This document shows, one piece after another, positions 8,483 to 18,345 of a stretch of 64,000 nt of DNA. The position numbers were made by a program, and so were the translations under genes. The DNA is from Pyrrhosoma nymphula (taxonomy: Eukaryota; Arthropoda; Insecta; Odonata; Coenagrionidae): positions 10,649,941 to 10,713,940 of the forward strand of contig OY754339.1 of NCBI GenBank assembly GCA_963573305.1, given 5' to 3'. The notes under the pieces were generated by a model, which worked only from the letters and a program-made list of their open reading frames with translations, did not search any database and was not told the origin of the DNA. The stretch's first letter is position 1. Each line of letters begins with the position of its first letter.

Positions 8483-10123
8483 ATGGCGGCCAACATGAAG
8501 AAATTTCCGGAGCTGAAGTCGGCAGAGCTACGGCAATTATTACGAGAGAGGGACTTGTTAATAGGGGGAACCAAGCCAGAATTGCAGCAGCGATTATTAC
8601 ACACGCTAGAAAAGGAGGGAATAGATATAAGCACGTATGAATTTAGGGTCGATAGTGAGGAACCGGTGGAAACTGAGATGCAAGCGCTATTTAGGCAATT
8701 AAAAGAAGAACAAGATAGAAGAGATAGAGAGAGGGCAGAAGAAGCAAAAGAAGAACGAGAGAGAAGCAGAACGATCTTAGAGGAGATGGCTGAAGGGCAA
8801 GAGATAAATAGAACGATCTTAGAGGAGATGGCTGAGAGGCAAGAGAGAAGACATGCAGAATTGTTGGGGCAAATTAGGGAAGAAGCAGACGAAAGAGAGA
8901 GAAAGCTTTTGGAAGAAATGGCAAAAATAGCAGGAGAACATAGACAGACGCAGGAACGTATTGCATCATTCGAACATGGCTGTGATGAAAGGTTTGCCAA
9001 AACAGACGGGGCGTTAGCAGAGATATGCAAAGATGTCGCGAAAGAAATTAACGGAGTAGGAGCGAGGCTGGAGGCGAGCGATCTCAAGGTCCGAAAGTTA
9101 GAAGCGAGTTACGTGAATTTGCATGAGAACGTGGAGGAAAGGTTCAAGAAGATGGCGGACGAGCTGGGACAACAATCCACCACAAAAGCAGCTGGGCTAG
9201 ATGAAGAGGCAGTCCGACGCATCGTGCGTGAGGAAAGCAGGAGACCTAACGTCACAACGGCACCCGCGGGAATGGTACAATTAAAGGTCCCAACGTTCGA
9301 CGGGAGGCATACATCAAGACCCATGAAATACCTACAGGAGCTGTGCGAATACCAAGAGATATATCGGTTACCTGACCAGATGATGCTCCAGGTCATCAGA
9401 CAAGGAATGGTTGGGAGAGCAGAGGAATGGTTCTCTGCGACCCGACACCTGTATGAAGATGTGAACGCTTTCCAAGCTATTTTCACGGAGCAGTTTTGGG
9501 GAGATGAACGTCAAATGCTGATAAAACGGAGTTTCGACACGGGAAAATACAAGGAGAACGGAGGGCTCACGCGAGTAGAATATGCGACGGCCAAAATTAG
9601 CGTAGCGAGGGAGTTGACGCCGCCAATGGAGGACGGAATGATCATTCTTGTTCTCAAGAAACACTTTGGCATGGAAGTAAGCGTCGGCATGATTTCAAAT
9701 AATGTAAATACAATCCCGCAATTCTTGACGTTATTGGCCCGCTATGATAACATACCGCGAGAGGACGGAAACTCCGAGGCGACTGGACACCGAAGATGGG
9801 GAGACCAATACCCAAGGACCCATGGAGACCGTACGTGGAGGACACCGGAAGACACATCCCAACACAACCAGCAGTACAGATGGGACTCGAAGAGGTCACA
9901 ACCACGAGAGTGGCAAGCGTCGAGCCAGCAGAGAGACGGACGGAGAGACGATAACTTTCGCGGCGAGGGATACTCTCAACGGCCGGGCGAGAGACCAGCT
10001 GATCGACGCCGAGGACAAAACAATATGGCGGAGGCGCGCCCACCGATGAGAGAGCGCCCTGTCAATTCCATGATGGCGGAAGAAAGTAACGCCGCAGGGA
10101 AACCGGAGCAGGAAAACTATTAG
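8483..10123 (+). CDS. gag: Gag with SAP domain, coiled coil and capsid region
   Basis: A 546-residue intact Gag. The ATG has A at -3 and G at +4, and is the first in-frame start after the primer site. Residues about 9-43 (LKSAELRQLLRERDL ... GTKPELQQRLL) fit a SAP fold, a small helix-turn-helix that binds DNA in chromatin proteins. Residues about 65-235 are a long charged coiled coil with a 14-residue internal duplication (RTILEEMAE; DNA copies at 8768 and 8810). Residues about 265-425 match the retrotransposon capsid pattern (VPTFDG, AEEWF, FTEQFW). The last 120 residues are Arg/Gly/Gln-rich and act as a likely RNA-binding tail, but no CCHC zinc knuckle is visible. The protein would package element RNA. 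Confidence 0.9.
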   Translation: MAANMKKFPELKSAELRQLLRERDLLIGGTKPELQQRLLHTLEKEGIDISTYEFRVDSEEPVETEMQALFRQLKEEQDRRDRERAEEAKEERERSRTILEEMAEGQEINRTILEEMAERQERRHAELLGQIREEADERERKLLEEMAKIAGEHRQTQERIASFEHGCDERFAKTDGALAEICKDVAKEINGVGARLEASDLKVRKLEASYVNLHENVEERFKKMADELGQQSTTKAAGLDEEAVRRIVREESRRPNVTTAPAGMVQLKVPTFDGRHTSRPMKYLQELCEYQEIYRLPDQMMLQVIRQGMVGRAEEWFSATRHLYEDVNAFQAIFTEQFWGDERQMLIKRSFDTGKYKENGGLTRVEYATAKISVARELTPPMEDGMIILVLKKHFGMEVSVGMISNNVNTIPQFLTLLARYDNIPREDGNSEATGHRRWGDQYPRTHGDRTWRTPEDTSQHNQQYRWDSKRSQPREWQASSQQRDGRRDDNFRGEGYSQRPGERPADRRRGQNNMAEARPPMRERPVNSMMAEESNAAGKPEQENY

Positions 10124-10149
10124 CGGCAAAGCATGACGAAGGTCCCAAC

Positions 10150-11160
10150 ATGCCGAGGCCGGAAGACGGAGAGGGATTCTGGGACATACCGAAGGAGCAA
10201 CGGGCAAAGATACGGAAAGTGAGAATAAAACGGACACCACCACAAGAGGAGAAGATAGAACCCCACACGGAGGAGGAAACGATATGCAATGTTTTTGAGT
10301 CACCTCGAGATTTCTTGACGGAGAAAGAAGCGGATAGGCCGGAAGTAATTAAATGCCCGGAGATTAGGGTTCAAATGGAAGGAGTGGCTGTGAATGCACT
10401 GATAGACACGGGATCGGAGCTAACGTGCATTAGCGAGGAGTTTTATCGGGAGAATCAGAATGCACTGCGAAACGCTTTGGAGGTACCAGTCAAAGGAATC
10501 CGGATAGCTGGAGCCGTCGGAAGGAGAAGTGGAATTATAAGGAGGCAGATCTGTCCGAGTATAGAGATAGACGGATTCACCACAAATATGGCCTGCACGG
10601 TGGTGCCGGAGCTGATCAAACCATTCATAATCGGGACGGACACATTAGCTCAACTATCCGCGAAGATTGAGTACGATCGCAGGATTATAACCCTAAGTGA
10701 AGGAAAAAAGGAGATCGCATGTAAGTTTAGGGAAATGCGAATGGACGCACAATATGACAACATGCACATAGAAACCAGCGAGGAATATGGGAAGACGGAT
10801 GGCGAGGAAGAACCACGAGAGCAAAGCTTAGAAGAAAGTGACTCCGAGAAGATCGCAAATGATATATTTAGGATACGTGAAAATATCATAAAAAAAGGCG
10901 AAAAACGGGCGGAGAGAAGAAGGAAGAAAGATAAAAGGAAGAGAGCGAAATTTAAAATAGGTGATAAGGTTTTAGTACGTACCAATCCGGTATCCGATGA
11001 GCAAAGGGGGATTTATCACAGCTTCCTGGCATTATACGAAGGTCCATATGAGATTTCAGAATTCCGAGGGCCAGCCACGTGTGTAGTATTTAATCCACAA
11101 AAGAACGAAATACGAGGCACTTTCCACTTCAGCAATGTTAAACCATATAGGGAACAATAG
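10150..11160 (+). CDS. retropepsin fused to integrase C-terminal tail (pol remnant)
   Basis: 336 residues. The aspartic protease active site is ALIDTGSELT (Asp86), followed by a glycine-containing flap-like stretch and the second conserved block FIIGTDTL (about 160-166) with KIEYDRRIITL. This retropepsin would cleave Gag. After about residue 195 the sequence becomes Lys/Arg/Glu-rich and then shows KIGDKVLVR ... YEGPYEISEF, the GPY/F module normally at the integrase C terminus. RT, RNase H and the integrase zinc finger and core are absent without loss of frame. The frame is -1 relative to gag and is open from 10090, overlapping the gag end by 34 nt, so frameshifting may be used instead of the ATG at 10150. 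A GGGAAAC run at 10097-10103 is only a weak slip-site candidate. Confidence 0.85.
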   Translation: MPRPEDGEGFWDIPKEQRAKIRKVRIKRTPPQEEKIEPHTEEETICNVFESPRDFLTEKEADRPEVIKCPEIRVQMEGVAVNALIDTGSELTCISEEFYRENQNALRNALEVPVKGIRIAGAVGRRSGIIRRQICPSIEIDGFTTNMACTVVPELIKPFIIGTDTLAQLSAKIEYDRRIITLSEGKKEIACKFREMRMDAQYDNMHIETSEEYGKTDGEEEPREQSLEESDSEKIANDIFRIRENIIKKGEKRAERRRKKDKRKRAKFKIGDKVLVRTNPVSDEQRGIYHSFLALYEGPYEISEFRGPATCVVFNPQKNEIRGTFHFSNVKPYREQ

Positions 11161-12037
11161 CACAGCACTTGGTATCACTCACATCACACGAGCACACGAG
11201 AAGAAGACCGTAGTCCAACTGACCATAGCACGCAGTCATTAAACTGAGGAAACCAGCGCCGCAACATTATAATTTGATCCGTTCAAGCAAGGGAGAACTG
11301 TTTACCGATAATATACATTGTATCAGGGCCCGACATGCGAGGGGAGCTTACGAACGAGAGAGAGAGGTTGAACTTGGCGGCAGGTGGATTAGCACAATAT
11401 GTATGTTTCGTGATATCTTTTCTCAATGTGTGTATATTCAGTGTCATGTTGCCATTATTTGATTCGTGTTTTCTTATGTATGAATGGGCTCGTGGACGTA
11501 GATTGAGCCGGAAGGAGGGAGAGTATATCACCTGAAGGAACTTTAAGTTAAGTGCTGTGAAGTGTATATGTGTAATGTGAATTATGGCCTTTTGATAACC
11601 CAGTGTTTTTAAGGGGTTAAAAGTGAGAATGAATGTTGAGAAGAAGATGGACAGTTTTATTATTTGCACGTTATATTCACGTTCAATGTATCAGTTAATA
11701 ACGTCGATTTATATAATATGTTCTTGATTTTAAATTACGTGAATAAGATTTTCATTGGTTATTTGCCTATTTCAAGCAAGGAAGAAAGGGAAGAGACCAT
11801 ATTGTTATATGGTATATCATATGTCTTGAGTTAAAGGAGGAGACGCTGTTTGTAATTGTGTTTATTGATATAAATGTATTCATGTGTGATTTCTGCTGTA
11901 ACACAATATACTTGGGCACAGACATTATTTAGAGGGAGGCTAAAGTTTGAAGGCGTTGGGGCCGCGTTAGTTTACATTTGAAGGCTTTAAAATAATTCCT
12001 TTCTTATATTTCCAAGTCATTATTTTAATGGGGCTAA
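11161..12037 (+). other. 3' noncoding region of the LTR element
   Basis: 877 bp between the protease/integrase-tail ORF and the 3' LTR. No envelope-like ORF is visible; short frames (11274-11462, 11335-11535) have no signal peptide or domain. The purine run before the LTR is weak (AATGGGGCTAA at 12028-12037), and a better one, AGAGGGAGG, lies near 11931, so the polypurine tract is uncertain. Confidence 0.6.
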
Positions 12038-12945
12038 TGTAACACGCCATTTTGGCCGTGTTGGCATAAGTATACGATTAAGGACGCCATTGTGTATATT
12101 TTAGGAACACGTGCTACCGCGAGGCAACAATATCGTCTATGTTATGAAAACAACTTTAAACAATACCATTTTCTGTTTACGTAAACAAACTGTAACAATG
12201 CCGTCTATGTTATGAAAACAACTTTAAACAATACCATTTTCTGTTTACGTAAACAAACTTATAATAATGAAAGGGGAATAGCCTATCAGATACGAGAGAA
12301 GGGGAGAAAACCTGGAATGTTCTAGAACATACAGGAGGGGAGATGAGAGAGTATAAAAGGGATTGTCAAACAAGGAACGCGGCTTCTTCTTCTTCGTCTT
12401 CTTAACAAGGGAGCCACAAGAGACGTTTATCGAGTGAAAGTCATACGAGAGTTTTTGCAGTGATAATTTGCCGGGAGTAAGCAGCTTTGGACAGCAATTA
12501 CCAACGCCAGTGTCCTGTGTTAAGGAAGGATCCAGGAATCCGATAACCAGATACTGGGGCATAGAGTATCGGAAATTCACTTTGTACAATATCCGGTGAA
12601 GTAGAACAAACATTATAAATTAATACGAATATATTTGAGAAGGGAACATATATTGATTAATTGAGTAACTAAAGTGAATTTGTTTGATAATTGAAGAATA
12701 AAAGGGTTATTATAAATATATGTACTGTTCAAGTGTATCATTTTAGTGCATGAATTAATCCATTAACCTTTGCCGCCAAGGACTACCAAAAGGATCTCTC
12801 TCTCAAGGTAAGAAGTGATAAAGTGAAGGGTACCTTTTGTGTGTCGGGCTGATACAAGTATATAACGTCGCGTGTTTAGGACCGCGTGAAAGAATAATTA
12901 TTAGAACCCCTGTGATAAGGAAATTGATAAGGGGGGACTAGTACA
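12038..12945 (+). repeat. 3' LTR (908 bp)
   Basis: Reads as identical to the 5' LTR, including the 68 bp duplication, heat-shock element (12314-12328), TATA box (12352-12358) and poly(A) signal (12697-12702). It could also drive transcription outward into the flank at 12946. It is followed by the target duplication ACCT. Confidence 0.95.
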
Positions 12946-13260
12946 ACCTACATTCTCAAATTAAATGAAAGCATCACCATTCGATTCCGGGTCCGCCCTT
13001 ACCCTATCGCCCCTGCTTTAAGAATCCCTTTTCCCCTTCTTACCCTTGCCCCAACCCTTCATGCCATTCAATTCACCCTCTTCAACGCATCCTTTGCGCC
13101 CACCCTGCCGACGAGCTCCGATGGGGCGAAGAACCCTTCCTCTCCGCTAATGTAGGGTCCTTCCCATCTGCCCTGCTCTCACTCGGATAAAAGACCAATA
13201 ACCGACACCCTTGGCCAATCCCGAACTAAAGTCCGCTTGCGTTTGCCAAGAAAAGAAAAA
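12946..13260. other. pyrimidine-rich right flank
   Basis: Begins with the target duplication ACCT, then C/T-rich sequence of the same style as 7378-7477. No gene is visible. Confidence 0.45.
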
Positions 13261-13799
13261 AATTAACGAAAGGCCTAAGAGGCTGGCGAACAGTTAGTGT
13301 CAGAGCTTAATCATTCTGGTTGGCTTTAAAACCATTACTTCATCTCGGCTGCTTCCTTCAGTGATTCACTTACAATGAAAGAATATATGTATCATTTTCA
13401 TCATATATGTAGGCATAGTACTGCTTTGAATAATAGTTTAACGCCATTATAGTAGGACACTATACAGGTAGGTTGCGTCGTGGATGTGATTTAGTCTAGC
13501 CACTCCTCCCAAGCCAATCCGGCATTGGGTCACCCAACCATCAGCAATGCTACCACCGGCAGAGCCCTCAGATTCACTGAGGTTTGGCTTCACCTCTACA
13601 TGGTACACACCCAGGGAAAAGATATTATTCAAATACTCATAATTTAAGAATAAATAATTTATTTTATTCATGCTCAAAGATATTATTCAAATACTCTTTA
13701 GTCTAAACGTCCCACAAACTTATCAAGACCATTCAAAACATATACATGGAAAAGTATATACAAGCAAACGTAGGGTCTAAAGCACGATCTTAGAATACT
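13261..13799. other. noncoding DNA with a 21 bp direct repeat
   Basis: AAAGATATTATTCAAATACTC minus its last base occurs at 13618 and 13676 (58 bp apart), possibly footprints of a short insertion. The 76-codon minus-strand frame at 13447-13677 has no recognised domain. Confidence 0.4.
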
Positions 13800-13887
13800 T
13801 ATGATTCTTAACACTTCGTATTTAAGTGTTAAGAATCATATTTAGTTAGTTTAGACCACAATCTTCTATTGTGGTCTAAACTAACTA
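13800..13887. repeat. two perfect hairpins side by side
   Basis: Arms 13800-13816 and 13824-13840 (17 bp, 7-base loop) are perfectly complementary. Arms 13843-13862 and 13868-13887 (20 bp, 5-base loop) are also perfect. Only two bases separate the hairpins. Perfect arms imply a recent origin or arm-to-arm correction. Confidence 0.85.
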
Positions 13888-13955
13888 GTCCCTTAGCAGC
13901 CAGGGATGGCGTTAGGTAAGTTTATTCACTAAACCCTTTAATACTCAACATAGCT

Positions 13956-14144
13956 ATGGATGAAGTCATCAAGAATATAAAAAGTGGAAAACTATACAAA
14001 ATTCGTGATGAAAAAATCAAAATTATATGCTATGCTGATTACGCTGTTCTTTTCGCCAATAATGATGACGATATACGAAGGTTATCATATCTCAAGAAAT
14101 CAACAAGAAGTATGACAATATCAGCAAAACCGCTTGAATGCTAA
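13956..14144 (+). pseudogene. LINE reverse transcriptase fragment
   Basis: About 62 residues resembling the RT palm of non-LTR retrotransposons: MDEVIKNI, KIKIICYADYAVLFANNDDDIRRL, then a TISAKPLEC end like the usual TIS-x-x-KT-x-C. The catalytic YADD box reads YADY, so the second aspartate is lost. It is truncated at both ends; a dead scrap. The clade cannot be told. Confidence 0.65.
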
Positions 14145-15937
14145 TTAGAATTAGATGGTTAAAGTCATCCAATAAGAAATATTCATGAAATACTTTGGAA
14201 TACAGCATTTCCATAGAGGTAATATAAAGGAATTATTTTGAGAACCAGTGATTAAGACTAATAAGATTCCTTTGTTTAGTGTTTCATCGTGTAAATGGGA
14301 ACTAAGTTGTATTAATTTACGCTTAAGACATTCTTCTCCTCTGCGACGTAAATCTCCATTTCCACATTACAAAACGATCGGTGTGGATCTTACAAAATAC
14401 TCTAACTCCCCCGAGAAGGAGATTCGAATAAGTTTAAAAACGATGCACACTGGGTAAAATAACAATTGCATTGCTCAATAATACTCATAGGATAAGTGGG
14501 ATCAAACAATTTCATAGGAAGTTAACATGGGATCAAAAAATTAACAAAGTATTGCTCTAAGGAAACATAGTAAAAGGAGTAACGACACGTATATGTGAAG
14601 TTTGGCCTCTTAAGTAAGAATCAGAAAGGGCCTTTGAGACCTGGTTTTTCCAAGTCTGGTAAATATCTCATCGTCACAGAAATCGACATTAATGCGTTCT
14701 CCCATCGATTATAATTCATCTCGTGCAATTGTAAGCGGTGCCTGTATTGGAAACAAGTTTCAATATTAATGCAAGGTTCGTGCATGCTGCTCGACTGTGA
14801 GTTAAATATCTATTTTCACCGTATGAAACGATCCGTGCGGAAGTACCAACATAACCAACCACCCCCTCCCCTCCCTTATCTCTTCAGGAAGGGGACGTGA
14901 AGACCTCCCTCACCTTGAGACGCGGATGGAGTTGAGACGGAACACAGGAGGGGCACACTGAAGGACATTTTAATGAACACCCCACCGGAATGTGAAGAAG
15001 GCCGAAGAGAGGGAGTGCGGTCCGAAGGACCCTAAGGGGAAAGGCCCTAGTGAGGACGCGAGACACTCGTAGGACGGTAAAGGGACAGCGAAGAGAGACA
15101 AGTGTTGTCTGCGCGTACAGATGGGGAGGAATGATGCTCAGCTTACCGAGCGACTGGAGGAGGCAAGGGGGGGGGGAGCCACCCAGGAGTGTTTCCCGGG
15201 GGTTGGGAGAAGATGACGAAGGATCGAGGCAAATTCGTGTGGGCGTGGTCGGTCAGTGACGGGAAAGCACTCACGGATACAGGCGGGGAGACGGAGAAAG
15301 AATATTTGAGAGATTTTTTGGCAGAGGAGGCGTTGTGTAGGGAACTACGTCTACGTGAGTCCCTGCGAGTTTTCCCGCCCTTTGCTTGCCTTGCCCCTCT
15401 CTCTCTCTCTTTCTAATGAGAAACGAATAAAGCGTCAAATGACCGAGAGGAATTTTTGAGGGCACGAAATAAAGAAGAGACACAGCCGACGTTTTGTAAT
15501 TTTTATTTTACCCAACCTCTGGTTCCTAACCTAAAAGCTACTCGAAAGGGATGCTGAATTTTAAGCGCATTCATCTGAAACGGGCGGACATTCTCTCTCC
15601 AGACAAGTGGCGAGCAAAACTTTGACAACAGCCGTTTTGCGCGTGTCAATGGAGAAAACCACATTCCGTTGCAACTTGCATGAGAGATTGGAGGAGGTTT
15701 TTGGGATTTTTTCCAATGAAACTTGACTGATAGCCAAAAATATTGAGTAATTTATTTTTCATCTTTTTCATGATTTATTTTCATTTGGAAAGAAGATAAT
15801 AATTGACTTAAAGTGACCAGTTTCGCTAAGGAACATCCAATGTTAAAATTCGAAGTTCTGCAGTTCATTTTATACCTATCGCTCACTGAAGGCGTCCACA
15901 GCCGAGAATGGAAAGTAAATTACTATTTTTCCAATCA
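14145..15937. other. noncoding DNA with a G/C-rich island
   Basis: 14860-15420 is G/C-rich, purine-biased on the plus strand up to about 15350, with a G run near 15169 and a (CT)n run at 15395-15412. The frames there (15050-15259, 15189-15416, 14884-15066) are composition effects with no domains. I see no other feature. Confidence 0.45.
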
Positions 15938-15939
15938 TT

Positions 15940-16090
15940 GCGATTGCACAGATGAGTTGATGCGCAGCCACGCGGTGCAAAGATACACACCATTAAGCAT
16001 ATGGCATACGCTGTGCAACTGTCCAATACACTTGACCCGCAATTGGGAAATCCGGGTTCGAATCTCGGTACAGTAAAATGATTTTTTCAT
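15940..16090. mobile_element. SINE S1: reversed tail plus forward head
   Basis: 15940-15998 matches the reversed tail of S1 (TGCACAGAT, ATGCGCAGCCACGCG, GATACACACC; compare 44080-44125). 16001-16090 matches the forward head: GTGCAACTGTCCAATACAC, CGCAATTGGGAAATC, then a good RNA polymerase III box B, GGTTCGAATCT (16055-16065). Two copies appear to be inserted in opposite orientation. Confidence 0.6.
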
Positions 16091-18250
16091 GACTAATTTC
16101 AACCTCAATGGTGCATGTGTAAATTACTATGATGACAAGGAGGTTATATAAATTAATACTATTCAGCGGTAAAACATTTCTTTTCGCTAAGAAGTGCGGT
16201 ATTCTACAGAGGAAAAATCATTTTGAATTCAATTCCAATCGCCTATCCTCTCTGAAATATCGCACTGATGTGCACTTGCAGGTGACTCCGTAAAGGCAAT
16301 TACCGTGGCCAGCAAACGGATGGCAAATGCTTGAAGGTGAGCAAGAATGGCAAACTGAAATGTGATCAAAAATATTTGAAAAATTAAATGGAATTTAATG
16401 TCTTTTACAAAATGCGAGTGCCTGGGAAGAATACAATTGTCATTGAATGTGTTGTCATTCGAAAGTATGCATTCAGGTTTATTTTATCGTAGACGTTTAT
16501 TGTGGATTTAAGGCAATAGATTTAAGTTGGTGCGGAGGTTTGCATGTCAAACCAATTCTTCAAAAAGTAGCCGGTTCTGTCGATAGCTATGAAGTAATTC
16601 CATCCAGCAAGAAATTAGAAGTAGGATGAAGACGCATATAAATGCTGCTCTGACCAGAACTGAAAATGCTCTAAACAGCCAGTTTTCAATCTTTAATACT
16701 ATTGTGTTTCACCAGAGCTGTTATTTTCCCTGAGTTTAACCGGAGCTTGACGGAGAGAAACTGAGGACAGTTGGAGAGATATCTTTAGTCTAACCTTTTC
16801 GTTTCTATCTTGAAAGAATGGGGTCGCTGCGGATAAGGAACGAATAGTTCCTTTATGAAAACATACACAGGAATGGAATAGCATGGCGTGTGGAAGACAG
16901 ACAAAAGAGATCACTTGAAATTAAGTAAACAACGGTCGTAATGGGTCAGCAGAAAAGCTTCATTCAGTGCATTAGGACTGGACAGTTTGATTAAAAAAAT
17001 ATTGGAGTGAAACAAAGATTTTAAAAATGGAACTTAGAAGTGGGTTAGGTTACAAAATTCAAGTGGAAAGGAAGGAAATGTCAAATACAGCGCGTTCAAT
17101 TCTCAACTCCAATATTTTCCTCCGCTTCAAAATTTCTCGCGTCTTTAGCTTAACCTGCTCTACGTTCCCTGCCTTTCAACTCAACCCAGACAGAACTCCA
17201 ACTCCTCCCTGCCATCGAGACCGCCAAAGAGTTCTGCAAATTATCCTCCAGCTGAGGTGATGGATGGGCGGTGGAAGGACAGGCATGCAAGGCGACGAAC
17301 TTGCCTCCACGGTGTCCCCTATCCAATTCACTTCCTGGATGCAGTTGTCCCAGGCGGAGAAAAACACGTACGGAGCAATTTTTCCTCTCTCGCGGGAGGC
17401 GTGACATCATCTCATCACTTATCTCCAGTTCTTCGGAAAAATGTGTTGACTGGGTGTGTTAAACAAAACTTTGCCTTCAGTAATTCTGACGTACTCCCTC
17501 GCTAAAAACTGCAAACATTATTGTATGAGTAGCTTTTAAGTAAATTATGTTTAAAAATTATAAAGAGATTACCAAAAGATTGGTTTCGGAAATCATTCAA
17601 ATATTCGAATGAATCATATGCATAGGAAACATCCCTTCTGAAAGGCAACAAAACTTCGGAACCAATGACTAAATTAGGATGTAGGCCATCCCAAGATGAT
17701 GACAGTACCGGTGTCTACGTCGTACAGATATCAAGAAAATTTTAATCCCGGATAAAAGAACATTTGTAGGATTTTAATAGCTCTATTGTAACTATTAGTA
17801 TTCATAGTTGAAAAATACTTTGTACTTTTCCAGAGTCATGCACTTTTCCGAAAACCGTAGGAAAGTACATGGGGTTTTATTTTAATTAAGATTACTAACT
17901 ATCAAAACTTATACTAAATATAGCCAATAAAAGTAAAGTTTTTGTTTTTTAACTGTTTTAGAAACAACATTTCGTACTGCGACAACTAAAGTAATTTTTC
18001 TAAACATTGGGACAACCTGTATATTCCACCAACCATGTTCTTGACCTGGCACTGAACTTACGAATTCGAATTTTCTGCTAAGATTTATTTTTTAAATCAA
18101 CCTTTAATGTTTTAGAGAGTAAATTATACCGAACATTAACAAGTTTCTTTGGCCTCACTTTATTAAAATTTACAATACTATATTAAGTCGGCGGTTTTCG
18201 GCGTAACATTGTGGAATTTGCTATACATTTTGAATAAAAAGGTAAAACTT
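16091..18250. other. noncoding DNA
   Basis: No supported gene. The overlapping frames at 17027-17505 lie in a locally C-rich patch and have no domains. Confidence 0.45.
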
Positions 18251-18254
18251 TGTT

Positions 18255-18345
18255 ATTTCCACATAAATTTAATACAGTACGATCATGGTTTTGTACTTTA
18301 CGTCATCTTCAGGTGACTCAGGTGACAGATGACAAAATATACTGT
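18255..18345 (-). ncRNA. decayed hammerhead-like/PLE terminal repeat relic
   Basis: On the minus strand a CTGAAGA core is followed by a weak stem II, an AAAAC where GAAAC is expected, then CCATGATCGTACTG. The layout matches the other motifs here but the GAAA box and stem II have decayed. Confidence 0.25.

Larger units (their letters stand above)
7478..12945 (+). mobile_element. young gypsy-like LTR retrotransposon, internally deleted
   Basis: Full structure is present: 908 bp direct LTRs (7478-8385 and 12038-12945, TG...CA ends), a 4 bp target duplication ACCT (7474-7477 and 12946-12949), a tRNA-Lys-type primer site, gag, a protease ORF and a noncoding 3' region. I see no difference between the LTRs on line-by-line reading, so insertion was recent. 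The element lacks reverse transcriptase, RNase H and the integrase core; the protease frame runs straight into an integrase C-terminal tail. It is therefore probably non-autonomous, supplied in trans by an intact relative, while still encoding its own Gag and protease. The 4 bp duplication and domain types fit Ty3/gypsy. Confidence 0.93.

Noticed and set aside
8422..9087. 221-codon minus-strand frame
   Set aside because: Antisense shadow of the Gag coiled coil; serine/leucine-rich because the sense strand is Glu/Arg-rich.
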